From Catenulispora acidiphila DSM 44928 (GTDB lineage Bacteria > Actinomycetota > Actinomycetes > Streptomycetales > Catenulisporaceae): DNA of 64,000 nt. Position 1 is the first letter of the stretch, and each line of letters begins with the position of its first letter. The stretch lies in assembly GCF_000024025.1 (NCBI RefSeq), contig NC_013131.1, positions 3,100,001 to 3,164,000 on the forward strand, read 5' to 3'. The translations under genes and the position numbers were made by a program. The notes under the pieces are model-generated. The model saw only the letters and a program-made list of their open reading frames with translations, was not told where the DNA came from and did not search any database. Positions 43,259-51,592 of the stretch are shown here, piece by piece.

Positions 43259-43469
43259 GACCGACTACGCCGGAGTCGGCGTGTTCGCAGTGCAGCTGGC
43301 GCGAATCGCGGGTGCGCGAGTCCTCGGGACCGGCTCGCCGTCGACGGCGGAGCATCGGCGAAGCCTCCTCGGCAGGATCCGCGACCGCGATGCGGGCACC
43401 GTCACCGCGGCGCTGGACCTGCACGGGGCGGACACGGTGCAGGAAGCCCCGCTGTCACACCGGTTCTGA
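43259..43469 (+). pseudogene. Remnant of a quinone oxidoreductase (zinc-less MDR)
   Basis: The plus-strand frame reads GVGVFAVQLARIAGARVLGT, which is the NADPH-binding segment of quinone oxidoreductases (usually AGGVGxxAVQLA), followed by SPSTAEHRRSLL and ALDLHGADTVQEA, and then a stop. About 70 of some 310 residues remain and one residue of the G-G-V-G motif is altered. It overlaps the 3-prime end of the condensation-domain gene on the other strand. Confidence 0.5.
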
Positions 43470-44880
43470 GTCCGCCGTCGAACGCCGCGGCGATGCCCAG
43501 CGCTTCGATGTCGCGGGCCAGGCCTTCGTTGTCCGCCGGCGAGACGTGGTGGGTGTCCGCCTCGACGATCAGCTGGAGGCTGCCGCCGTTGTCCTCGAGG
43601 TGCAGGAACAGTGGCTCGTAAGGGTTCTGCTTCTTCTGCGTCCACCGGAAGGTCGTGGCATCGCGGAGTTTCTCGGCGAGTTCTGGGGTCGGCGGCGCTG
43701 AGGACTCGGCGCGCGCGCTCCGCCGCCGGTCGTTGAAGAAGGCCCATGCGTACGGCGACCAGGGTTCGGTGTCAGGGCTCTGATTCGCGGCGATCCGCTC
43801 GACGAGGGCGTGTTCGCCGTCGGGGTCGAAGTAGGTGTTCTTGTTCGCGGCGATGAAGCTGCGGCGCGCTTGCCGGATCACGTCGTCGACGGTCCGGTCG
43901 GCGACGTCGAACACGCACATCCCGCTCTGCACGAGGTTGAGGACCGCGTTCGCCAGCCCGGGACGGAAGCGATTGCTCACGAGCGGCCGGATCACCGCGG
44001 GCCGCAGCAGACCCCGGCGGCTCACCGCGATCGCGAACAGGGCCATCAGGATCGACGACGAATCAGCCCCCGTACGTTCGCTGATCGCCGGGAGCACCGC
44101 CGCCAGTGCCTGTGAGTCCAGCTGTCCGGTCCAGTGACGCGGCTCGCGCGGGTCCTCGGACGTCGGCAGCCGTCGCGGCGCCACCGACCGCAGGGTCCTT
44201 TCCAGGTGGTGGAGGGCAAGGGTGCTCTGGCGCTGACCGGCGGGGGAATGCTGCCACCTCGCCAGCTCAAGACCCTGTATCCCCGCCACCGGCTCCGAGA
44301 CCCGCTCTTGCGTCTCGCGTGAGAGAACCGCCATCCCCGCGCCGTCGGTCACCAGGTGACAGGTGATGACGACCAGGAATGCCGGCGCGCCGAGGTGGCG
44401 CACCACGCCCATCCGCAGCGGCCATTCGTTCACGAAGTCTCGCGGGGTGCCGAGATATCCGGCTTCGACCGCGGCGGCCACGGCGGCCGGGTCCTCTCCG
44501 GTGGCGGCGTCGTAGACCTCGAGCATGATCTCGCCGGACTCCGACAGCTCCTGGGTCGGCCGGCCGCCGGTATCGAAGCGCAACCGGGTCCGCAACGACT
44601 GGAAGCGGCCCATCATGAAGCTGAGTTCGTCAGCGACACCCTCGACCGTCGTGCCAGGCGGCAGCGGGATACGCCCGCCCATACTCAGCCAGCCCTGGCG
44701 CAGCATCGCGAGCCAGATGCTGCGTTGACCCCAGCTCAGCGCACCATGGCCGGACCCCTCGCCGGAGAAGGCCACGGGTACGTGCTCAGCTGGAACGGGC
44801 AACGTCTCGGGCCTCGCAAGGGGCGCCGTGCCGGAAACGGCCGCGGCCGTTTCCGCCGGCCCTATCGAACGGTGACTCAC
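43402..44880 (-). CDS. Stand-alone condensation-domain protein
   Basis: The 492-residue protein resembles NRPS condensation domains: LSWGQRSIWLAML at the N-terminal side (C1-like), a modified active site ITCHLVTDGAGM, and an extended C-terminal half with NPYEPLFLHLEDNGGSLQL. In canonical HHxxxDG the second His is catalytic. Here the first is Cys but the second and the DG remain, so activity is possible. No A or PCP domain is nearby. The GTG start overlaps the stop of the preceding small gene (GTGA). The likely role is ester or amide formation, or a non-enzymatic one. Confidence 0.75.
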   Translation of the reverse strand: MSHRSIGPAETAAAVSGTAPLARPETLPVPAEHVPVAFSGEGSGHGALSWGQRSIWLAMLRQGWLSMGGRIPLPPGTTVEGVADELSFMMGRFQSLRTRLRFDTGGRPTQELSESGEIMLEVYDAATGEDPAAVAAAVEAGYLGTPRDFVNEWPLRMGVVRHLGAPAFLVVITCHLVTDGAGMAVLSRETQERVSEPVAGIQGLELARWQHSPAGQRQSTLALHHLERTLRSVAPRRLPTSEDPREPRHWTGQLDSQALAAVLPAISERTGADSSSILMALFAIAVSRRGLLRPAVIRPLVSNRFRPGLANAVLNLVQSGMCVFDVADRTVDDVIRQARRSFIAANKNTYFDPDGEHALVERIAANQSPDTEPWSPYAWAFFNDRRRSARAESSAPPTPELAEKLRDATTFRWTQKKQNPYEPLFLHLEDNGGSLQLIVEADTHHVSPADNEGLARDIEALGIAAAFDGGLRTGVTAGLPAPCPPRAGPAPR

Positions 44881-45221
44881 TGGCCTCGGCCTGCCGAAGC
44901 CGTGAAGGCCGAGCCGACTGCCTGCCGCAGTGTAGTGGCGGCGTGCAGCAGGCTCGCTGTCGTCACGATGTCCTGCCCGTTCGGGCCGATGATCCGCCAC
45001 CGGCCGTCGGCGTCCCGCCCCCGGGCGACCCCGAGCCGGACCGGACGGGTGATGTCGGTGACATCGGTGATGGTGACCTCGCCGTCCGCCGCCACGGCCG
45101 AGAAAGTGCGGCCCATGCACTTGACGACGGTTCCGGCTCCGGACACCTCGTCGATCTCGAATACCTTGTCCACCTGCTTGTAAGAGGCCTGTACCGGGCC
45201 TCGTCCCTCGCTCGCGGGCAC
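44877..45221 (-). CDS. Hypothetical protein co-translated with the condensation protein
   Basis: The 114-residue product is predicted to be mainly beta with a helical end (ASLLHAATTLRQAVG). It contains KCMGRTFSAVA and VTITDVTDITRPVRLG. I recognise no family. The GTG start has GAGGAGGG 8 nt upstream. The stop overlaps the GTG of the condensation-domain gene, so the two proteins probably act together. The gap upstream (45222-45511) shows only a truncated frame leading into the permease gene. Confidence 0.65.
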   Translation of the reverse strand: MPASEGRGPVQASYKQVDKVFEIDEVSGAGTVVKCMGRTFSAVAADGEVTITDVTDITRPVRLGVARGRDADGRWRIIGPNGQDIVTTASLLHAATTLRQAVGSAFTASAGRGQ

Positions 45222-45511
45222 GTTGAGCGCCCTCCTCGCGTCGCCGTTTCACCAGAACCCTGATTCGTGGCGACTCAGTGTAGGCGCCGACGCGAACCGG
45301 CGGCCGTCGTGCCCGTAGGGGGGTTCCACCACTGGCATCGGTCGGCATGCTCACCATGCAGCCGTGAGCCCGTCTCAGTAACTGGACAGACCAGCCACTT
45401 GACGAGACAGCCTCTGCCAGGTTCTGATGTCTCATCAAAGCGACTGACGACAAGACCGACACGGCCGCCTACCTGGCCCCGCGCACCCGAGGGCGCCACG
45501 CAGGTCACACC

Positions 45512-46321
45512 GTGGGCAACCCGCTGGCCATCGTGGTACTGGTGCTGTTCGCGGTCTTCTTCGGCCTGCCGGTGCTCTGGCTGTTGCTGGCCACGACGAA
45601 GACCACAGACCAGCTGGTGAATTCCAACCCGCTCTCGTTCGGTTCCTGGCACGCCCTGAAAGCGAACTGGGACGCTCTGACCAGGTATCAGGGCGGGACG
45701 GTCTTCCTGTGGCTGCGCAACTCCGCTGTCTACGCGTTCGTCGCGCTGGCCATCACCCTCGTGGCGTCCATCCCGGCCGGCTACGCGCTGGCGCTGACCG
45801 ACTTCCCGGGTCGGCGCACGCTGCTCGTGTCGACCCTGGTGGTCATGGTGATGCCCAGCACGACGCTGGTCGTGCCGCTGTTCCTGGAGATCAACGCCGT
45901 GCACCTGATCGGCTCGATGTGGTCGATCATCCTGCCCTTTTCGTTCTACCCCTTCGGGGTCTACCTGGCATACATCTACTTCAATACCGCCATCCCCAAG
46001 TCGCTGCTCGAGGCCGCGCGACTCGACGGTTGCACGGAATTCGGCGCCTTCCGCCGGGTCGTGCTGCCCCTGGCGACGCCGGTTATCGCACTCGTCGGGT
46101 TCTTCAGCTTCGTCGCCGACTGGACCAACTACTTCCTGCCGTACGTGCTTCTGCCGCAGAATACCCAACTCCCGATTCAGGTCGGCCTCAGTGACATCAG
46201 CGTCGGTCGGCCGGAGCTCGCGCTCGCCACTGTGCTGGCGGCCACCCCGGTGCTGGCGGTGTTCATCTTCTCCCAGCGGTTCCTGGTCATGGGCATGCTC
46301 GCCGGCGCCGCAAAGGACTGA
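45512..46321 (+). CDS. Orphan carbohydrate ABC transporter permease (MalG-like)
   Basis: The 269-residue protein is a typical second permease of a sugar ABC importer, with about six membrane segments and the EAA loop in LLEAARLDGCTEFGAFRRVVLP. No binding protein, partner permease or ATPase is near. The frame is open upstream to about 45430, encoding residues like DDKTDTAAYLAPRTRGRH. That looks like the normal cytoplasmic N-terminal leader, but no start codon exists before GTG 45512 and a stop precedes it. The gene may have lost its 5-prime end and its operon partners by deletion. Confidence 0.85.
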   Translation: MGNPLAIVVLVLFAVFFGLPVLWLLLATTKTTDQLVNSNPLSFGSWHALKANWDALTRYQGGTVFLWLRNSAVYAFVALAITLVASIPAGYALALTDFPGRRTLLVSTLVVMVMPSTTLVVPLFLEINAVHLIGSMWSIILPFSFYPFGVYLAYIYFNTAIPKSLLEAARLDGCTEFGAFRRVVLPLATPVIALVGFFSFVADWTNYFLPYVLLPQNTQLPIQVGLSDISVGRPELALATVLAATPVLAVFIFSQRFLVMGMLAGAAKD

Positions 46322-46343
46322 CTCACCAGTACGTCATTGTCGG

Positions 46344-47474
46344 TCAATAGCAGAGCTCCCCGTTCACGGCGAACGTCGCGGGCGGCGTGTTGTCAGCGGC
46401 CCAGGTGCCCTGGAAGCCGAACGACTGGCTGGCACCGGGTGCGATGGTGGCGTTGTAGGCGAGATTGGACGCGGTGACTGTGGTGTCCTTCTGCGTGACG
46501 CTCGCGTTCCACCCATGGGTGACTGTCTCGTCGCCGGGGAAGGTGAAGCCCAGCGTCCAGCCGTTGATCGCGGCCGTGCCGGTGTTCGTGATCGTGACGT
46601 TGGCCGTGAACCCGCCCGGCCAGTTGGCAGGAGTGTAGGTGACGTGGCAGCTGTCGGGAGCCGGCTGGATGATCCCCAGATTCGCCTGGGCGATGTACAC
46701 CGGGTTCGTCACGCCGGTCTCGTACACGTTCACGGTCAGGAGCAGGCCGGTGGCCAGGCAGCTGGCGACCGGATCGCCCAGCTGGAGGGTCGCGGTAGCC
46801 GTGGCGCCCGGCGCGATCGAGGCGGGGAACGCGACCGGGTCCAGGGCCGGGCAGCCGGGCGGCAGGTCTGGACCGGACCCGGTGAGCCGGGGAATCCACG
46901 TGGTCGAGCCCGTCACGGTCTGGGCGGTGCAGTTCTGCAGGACCAGGGTCGCCGTCGAGAGCCGGCCGGGAGCGACCGCGACCGGGCTGAAGTCGAGCCG
47001 GTCGACGGCGAACCCGGTGTCGCCGTCGCACGCGGGGACGAACTGCAGCGTGGCCGTCGGAGTGGCGACCGTGCCGACGCCGGTCACGCTCACACCCGTG
47101 CTCATGTGCAGTGAGGTCGGGTGACATCCCGTCAAGCCCGGGTCGCCATAGGTTTTGCTGAGGGTGAGACTCCCCTGGGGAGCGATCGTGAAGGGGGAGG
47201 GATTGGCCGGGTCGAGCACCGGGCAGCCCTGTCCGGCGAACTGGCCGTACCAGATGGTCGAGCCCTGCACGGTCTGGCTGCCGCAGTTCTGCAGGACCAG
47301 GGTGAGCTCGGAATGACCGCCGAGTGGAACGCTCGAGGGGTTGAACGTGAACTGGCTGACGGAGACTCCGCCCGTGCATCCCGGCGTGGTCGCTGCGTTC
47401 GCGGCCACCGGGACCAACAGCCCCGCCAGCGACACCACTGCCGCGAGGATGGACATCAACAGCCTGCGCAGCAT
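46344..47474 (-). CDS. Secreted protein with two Cys-paired beta modules and a C-terminal CBM2
   Basis: The 376-residue precursor has a signal peptide (MLRRLLMSILAAVVSLAGLL to NA). Two repeats of about 115 residues (each with L-T-L/A-T-L-V-L-Q-N-C and a later CP-x-L-D-P) are followed by a CBM2 (about 277-376) with conserved tryptophans in NWPGGFTAN, GWTLGFTF and GWNASV. The CBM2 suggests binding to cellulose or chitin. No catalytic motif is seen, so it may anchor cells or present another activity. It is divergent from the GH30 gene. Confidence 0.85.
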   Translation of the reverse strand: MLRRLLMSILAAVVSLAGLLVPVAANAATTPGCTGGVSVSQFTFNPSSVPLGGHSELTLVLQNCGSQTVQGSTIWYGQFAGQGCPVLDPANPSPFTIAPQGSLTLSKTYGDPGLTGCHPTSLHMSTGVSVTGVGTVATPTATLQFVPACDGDTGFAVDRLDFSPVAVAPGRLSTATLVLQNCTAQTVTGSTTWIPRLTGSGPDLPPGCPALDPVAFPASIAPGATATATLQLGDPVASCLATGLLLTVNVYETGVTNPVYIAQANLGIIQPAPDSCHVTYTPANWPGGFTANVTITNTGTAAINGWTLGFTFPGDETVTHGWNASVTQKDTTVTASNLAYNATIAPGASQSFGFQGTWAADNTPPATFAVNGELCY

Positions 47475-47951
47475 AGCCGGTTCTCCTTCTCCTGACGCTG
47501 TGGTGCCGGGCGAAGGGTCATCGTAGACAGGCAGCCGAAAGAAGCAAGGGCACTGCTATATCCGCGTACGGGTCTCCCTGGTCAGACGGTGACCGTGCCG
47601 TCGCGTGCATGCATCTTTCACTCTGAGGTACCCGGCTCGGGGGATTCATGGGATGTCAGCTTGCCCGGATACGCAGCTGCTGAAGCGGAAAGTTTCATCA
47701 ACCCCGGACTATCTCGATGAGCGCTACTCCCGATGGAGAGCAGTTGCCGCACTTCAGAGGCTGTGGCGCGGTAGGGGTCGGCGCGAGGTGGCCTCGAGGT
47801 CCTCTTGAGCCTTCGGCCGGACCGTGCCATCTTCCCCTACTGCACGACGCAACTCCGCCGAGAACATCCCATCTCCTGCCCGCAGGCTCAGCAAGACGTC
47901 TCGTCAGAGTCCGGTCCCGACGCAAACCCCTTAGTGAGAAAGGAATAAAGC
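47475..47951. promoter_or_regulatory. Divergent control region of the CBM2 and GH30 genes
   Basis: The 477-bp gap holds CATGGGATGTC at 47647-47657 (copy D) and GAAAGTTTC at 47688-47696. The start of the GH30 gene is preceded by GAGAAAGGAATAAAGC, a good ribosome site. No gene is supported here. Confidence 0.6.
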
Positions 47952-50132
47952 ATGCCCATATCGACAAGACGAATCAGTCGCCGCAAAGGCGTGTCACTCA
48001 TCGCCGTCTTGAGCGTGATCGGCGCGAGCGCGCTGGCGGTCGTGGTCCCGTCCGGTGCTGCGTATGCGGCTGATACCGCGACGATCAACGGAGCTACGAC
48101 GTATCAGACGATTGCCGGGTTCGGTGCCTCGGAGGCGTTTGGTGAGGCGGCGGCGGTGATGAATGCCTCCTCCTCGGTGCAGCAGCAGGCGCTGGCTGAC
48201 TTGTACAGTCCGACGACCGGGGCGGGTTTGACCATTCTGCGTAACGAGATTGGTGCGACCTCCGGCAACACGATCGAGCCGACCAATCCTGGTGGCCCTG
48301 GTGCGACGCCGAACTATCTGCCGTTGTCGCAGATCAACCAGGACATGGGCCAGTTGTGGTTTGCCCAGCAGATCAAGGCCCGTTTCGGTGTCACCAACGT
48401 GTACGCCGATGCCTGGAGTGCCCCAGGTTTCATGAAGACCAACAATTCGGTATCCGGGGGTGGTCAGGTTTGTGGGTCGGCCGGGGCTTCGTGTTCCAGT
48501 GGTGATTGGCGTCAGGCGTATTCGAACTATCTGGTGCAGTACGCCAGGGACTACGCGGCGGCGGGTGTGCCGCTGACCTATCTGGGCCCGTCGAACGAGC
48601 CTGACTACAGCACCAACTACGACAGCATGTCGATGAGTCCGGCGCAGATGGCCAGTGTGGTCGATGTGCTCGGGCCGACGTTGCGGAGCTCGGGGCTGGC
48701 CACTCAGGTCACTTGTTGTGCGGCGACTGGTTGGCCGAAGGCTGGGCAGTATGCGGCGGCGATTGAGGCGGATCCGACGGCGTTGGCTGCGGTGGGCATG
48801 GTGGGCGGGCATGGCTACAGTGGGGCTCCGACTTCGCCGTTGCCGGGTTGGACCAAGCAGTCGTGGGAGACTGAATGGTCGACTTTCGAGGGTTTCAGCT
48901 CTGCCTGGGATGACGGCTCCGATGCCTCCGGGATGGCGTGGGCTCAGCACATCAACCAGGGGTTGACTGGTGCGAACCTGAACGCGTTCCTGTATTGGTG
49001 GGGCAGTACCACCCCGTCGGAGAACGGTGACAATGAGGGGCTGTTGGAGATCAACGGCAGCTCGGTGATTCCGACCGGCCGGTTGTGGGCGTTCGCGAAC
49101 TACAGCCGCTACATCCACCCCGGTGCTGTCCGTATCGGGGCGAGCAGCTCCAACGGCGCGGTGAACCTGAGCGCGTACAAGAACACCGACGGCTCCTTGG
49201 CTATCGTGGCGCTTAACACCGGCAGCGGCTCGGACGCGCTCACCTATTCGCTGGCCAATACCGGCGTGGCCAACGGCGCCACCGTGACCCCGTACCTGAC
49301 CAACAACTCGAACCAAGTCGCAGCCCAGGGCACGACGACGGTCGCCGGCGGCGCCTTCACCGCGACCGTGCCGGGCCGCTCCCTGGTGACGTATGTGATC
49401 CCAGCCGGCGTGGTGAGCGGCAACACCATCACAGTGACCAACCCGGGCTCCCAGACCGGAACCGCCGGGACGGCGATCAGCGGCCTGCAGATCCATGGCG
49501 CCGACTCGGCGTCCGGCCAGACGCTGACCTACAGCGCCACCGGCCTGCCGACCGGCCTGTCGATCTCGCCGTCCGGCCTGATCACCGGCACGCCGAGCGC
49601 AGGCGGGACCTCCACGGTGACGGTCACCGCGACCGACGCGACCGGTGCGTCAGGGTCCGCATCGTTCACCTGGACGATCACCGGCTCGACCGGCGGCGGC
49701 TTCCCCAGCGGCTACCACCGCCTGGTCATCGCCAAGAGCAGCCTGTGTCTGGACGTGTTCGGCAACACCGGCACCGCCGGTGCGGCCATCGACCAGTACA
49801 CCTGCAACAGCCAGAGCAACCAGCAGTTCCAGTTCGTCCCGGTCTCCGGCGGCTACGGCCAGATCCAGGCCCAGAACTCCAGCCAGGACGTGACCGTGGC
49901 CAATAGCTCCACCGCCCAAGGCACCCCGGACATCGTCCAGCAGCCGGTCAGCAGCTCGGCCGCCAGCCTGTGGCTGCCCCAGCAGCAGTCCGACGGCTCC
50001 TGGCAGTTCAAGAACCAGAACAGCGGACTGTGCCTGGACGTCTACGGCAACGGCAGCACCACCGGCCAGCAACTGGACCAATGGCCCTGCAAGAACGCAC
50101 CCGGAACCAACCAGGACTTCAACCCCCGCTGA
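47952..50132 (+). CDS. Secreted GH30 glycoside hydrolase with He-PIG and CBM13 modules
   Basis: The 726-residue precursor has a signal peptide (to about residue 40), a GH30 catalytic domain plus beta domain (45-490), a He-PIG domain (495-580) and a ricin-type CBM13 (595-726). E216 in GPSNEPDYS and E308 in WETEWSTF are the acid/base and nucleophile of the GH30 pattern. Many bacterial GH30 enzymes cut glucuronoxylan or beta-1,6-linked glycans; the substrate here is not fixed by sequence. The catalytic part uses many G- and T-ending codons, unlike the strongly C-ending tail, which suggests a mosaic origin. The ATG has GAAAGGA upstream. Confidence 0.9.
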   Translation: MPISTRRISRRKGVSLIAVLSVIGASALAVVVPSGAAYAADTATINGATTYQTIAGFGASEAFGEAAAVMNASSSVQQQALADLYSPTTGAGLTILRNEIGATSGNTIEPTNPGGPGATPNYLPLSQINQDMGQLWFAQQIKARFGVTNVYADAWSAPGFMKTNNSVSGGGQVCGSAGASCSSGDWRQAYSNYLVQYARDYAAAGVPLTYLGPSNEPDYSTNYDSMSMSPAQMASVVDVLGPTLRSSGLATQVTCCAATGWPKAGQYAAAIEADPTALAAVGMVGGHGYSGAPTSPLPGWTKQSWETEWSTFEGFSSAWDDGSDASGMAWAQHINQGLTGANLNAFLYWWGSTTPSENGDNEGLLEINGSSVIPTGRLWAFANYSRYIHPGAVRIGASSSNGAVNLSAYKNTDGSLAIVALNTGSGSDALTYSLANTGVANGATVTPYLTNNSNQVAAQGTTTVAGGAFTATVPGRSLVTYVIPAGVVSGNTITVTNPGSQTGTAGTAISGLQIHGADSASGQTLTYSATGLPTGLSISPSGLITGTPSAGGTSTVTVTATDATGASGSASFTWTITGSTGGGFPSGYHRLVIAKSSLCLDVFGNTGTAGAAIDQYTCNSQSNQQFQFVPVSGGYGQIQAQNSSQDVTVANSSTAQGTPDIVQQPVSSSAASLWLPQQQSDGSWQFKNQNSGLCLDVYGNGSTTGQQLDQWPCKNAPGTNQDFNPR
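49690..50132 (+). repeat. CBM13 module duplicated in inverted orientation
   Basis: The last 440 bp of the GH30 gene and the last 440 bp of the GH95-like gene (35667-36100, minus strand) are nearly identical in nucleotide sequence, with uninterrupted matches of more than 60 bp. The final 54 residues are the same apart from at most isolated changes. Copies face each other 14 kb apart. Confidence 0.85.
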
Positions 50133-50150
50133 TACGTGCTCTGCGGGAAA

Positions 50151-50190
50151 CGCCGTCCGGCCACCCCATCTGATGGGCGGCCGGACGGCG
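50151..50190 (+). terminator. Terminator after the GH30 gene
   Basis: CGCCGTCCGGCC (50151-50162) pairs with 50179-50190, and CCCAT/ATGGG extend the stem inside the loop, giving about 17 bp in total, 18 nt after the stop codon. Confidence 0.85.
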
Positions 50191-50220
50191 CCGTAGCGAG
50201 CTCGGTTCTAACCTTGCTCT

Positions 50221-51054
50221 ATGCGGACGGGACGGAAGCATGCGGACAGCGGCCAGATCAATGTTCTTGGGGAGTTCGCGAAGCCAGCCCGCTGGAAGCG
50301 GGTGCCCAGGTGGGCACGGTTCCCGGTGTCGGCGGTCGGCGTCGTCATGGTTTTCTCGGGTGTCTCGGACCACGTGAGCGGTCTCACCGCGGGCGGCACC
50401 GTCGTGACCGTGTTCGCCATCATGATGGGCGCCGTACGGACGGTCGAGTACGACCGCAACCGTGCCCGCGCGCCGGTCAGCCTGTCGGCCGGCCCGATGA
50501 TCGTGGCGCCGATGGCTACCGTGGCAGCTTCTCGGGTGTTCAGCCGTGCCCGGTCCCGGACGGTCTACCACAATGCGGGCGGGTTCCTGGGGCGCAGCAC
50601 CACCCCCTGGTTCTCAGAGGGCGGGCTCGGCTGGGAGCGCGGCTACCTGGTCCTCGACGACGAGCAGGGCGTACGCCGCGCGTTCGCGGCGCAATCGGGC
50701 GGCGCCGTGATCTCGCGGCCGATCCCCTACCAAGCCCCCGGATCCCGGCCGCGCAGCCACGCCGCACCGGTTGTCGAGATCGCCGCGGTCGGAGACCACG
50801 GCTCCGTCCGGCGGCTGCTCCTGCTCAACCAGGACCTGTACCAGCTCGCCTCGATCCCGGTGCTCGGATTCAGCGAGGACGCGATGGTCGACGTGGCCCG
50901 CGCCGCAGGCATCGAATACCGCCGATACCACATCGAAGCAGCGCCCAGCAGCGACCACCTCGACATCGACGGCTACTTTCCCCCCGCGTCGCAGTTCGTC
51001 TCCATCGCCGGTCCGCACCAGGCCGTGTCGGTGGCTCGATGGGTCGTCAACTGA
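50221..51054 (+). CDS. Hypothetical membrane-associated protein
   Basis: The 277-residue protein has two hydrophobic stretches near the N-terminus (about residues 33-50 and 56-72, VSAVGVVMVFSGV and TVVTVFAIMMGAV) and a soluble remainder with several arginines and a Tyr/Phe-rich C-terminus. No known domain is seen. No ribosome site precedes the ATG; TAACCT lies 7 nt upstream, so the transcript may be leaderless. It precedes the small beta-rich protein and the giant RHS gene by 0.2-0.5 kb on the same strand. Confidence 0.7.
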   Translation: MRTGRKHADSGQINVLGEFAKPARWKRVPRWARFPVSAVGVVMVFSGVSDHVSGLTAGGTVVTVFAIMMGAVRTVEYDRNRARAPVSLSAGPMIVAPMATVAASRVFSRARSRTVYHNAGGFLGRSTTPWFSEGGLGWERGYLVLDDEQGVRRAFAAQSGGAVISRPIPYQAPGSRPRSHAAPVVEIAAVGDHGSVRRLLLLNQDLYQLASIPVLGFSEDAMVDVARAAGIEYRRYHIEAAPSSDHLDIDGYFPPASQFVSIAGPHQAVSVARWVVN

Positions 51055-51220
51055 CGCCGGGCCGTCCGCCCCGGCGGCGCGCGCAGCGCAGTATCGCAGA
51101 GAACTGACGCGCCGCAATCGCAGGCTATCTCCTACCTCGCAGGTATTCGTCCTTCAGGGCGCAAGGGCTACGGTCCGCATAACGCGGCCGGGGCTGCGGC
51201 CCCAGAGGGAAGGATCCGAC

Positions 51221-51577
51221 ATGGCACCGGAGTACACCAAGCCCACATACGTGGTCACCGGATTGGTCAACGGGGACGGGAAGATTCTCGGGGGGACCGG
51301 CGGGTTCACCGTGGAGCGTGTCGATGAGGGCGTCTACACCGTCTTGTTCATTCCGACGTTCCTGGTCACGCCGGTGGTGGTGGCCACGCAGGTGTACCCG
51401 AACGAGCTGAGCAGCAAGGGGTTCGACACCCGCGACAACGCCGTGGTCGTCGGGGCGGACAACACCAGGGTGCGTATCCGGACCGGAAACCACGAGGGCC
51501 GGCCGAAGGATCGCACGTTCACCTTCAACGCCACCGGCATGGGCCCGGGCCTGCTGGCTGAAGAAGCCTCGGACTGA
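51221..51577 (+). CDS. Small beta-rich protein upstream of the RHS gene
   Basis: The 118-residue protein repeats a pattern seen in tail-fibre-like or lectin-like beta domains: GGTGGFTVERVDEGVYTVLF then IPTFLVTPVVVATQVYP. It has no signal peptide. GGGAAGGA lies 6-7 nt upstream of the ATG. It ends 15 nt before the RHS gene, so both are probably translated from one mRNA. A role as a small accessory or binding module of the large protein is plausible, but nothing in the sequence proves it. Confidence 0.7.
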   Translation: MAPEYTKPTYVVTGLVNGDGKILGGTGGFTVERVDEGVYTVLFIPTFLVTPVVVATQVYPNELSSKGFDTRDNAVVVGADNTRVRIRTGNHEGRPKDRTFTFNATGMGPGLLAEEASD

Positions 51578-51592
51578 CGGGCCGCGGCGACC

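Noticed and set aside
47122-47132. Another near copy of the CATGGGATGTC motif inside the CBM2 gene
   Set aside because: It matches imperfectly, lies within coding sequence and is not near a start, so chance is the simplest explanation.
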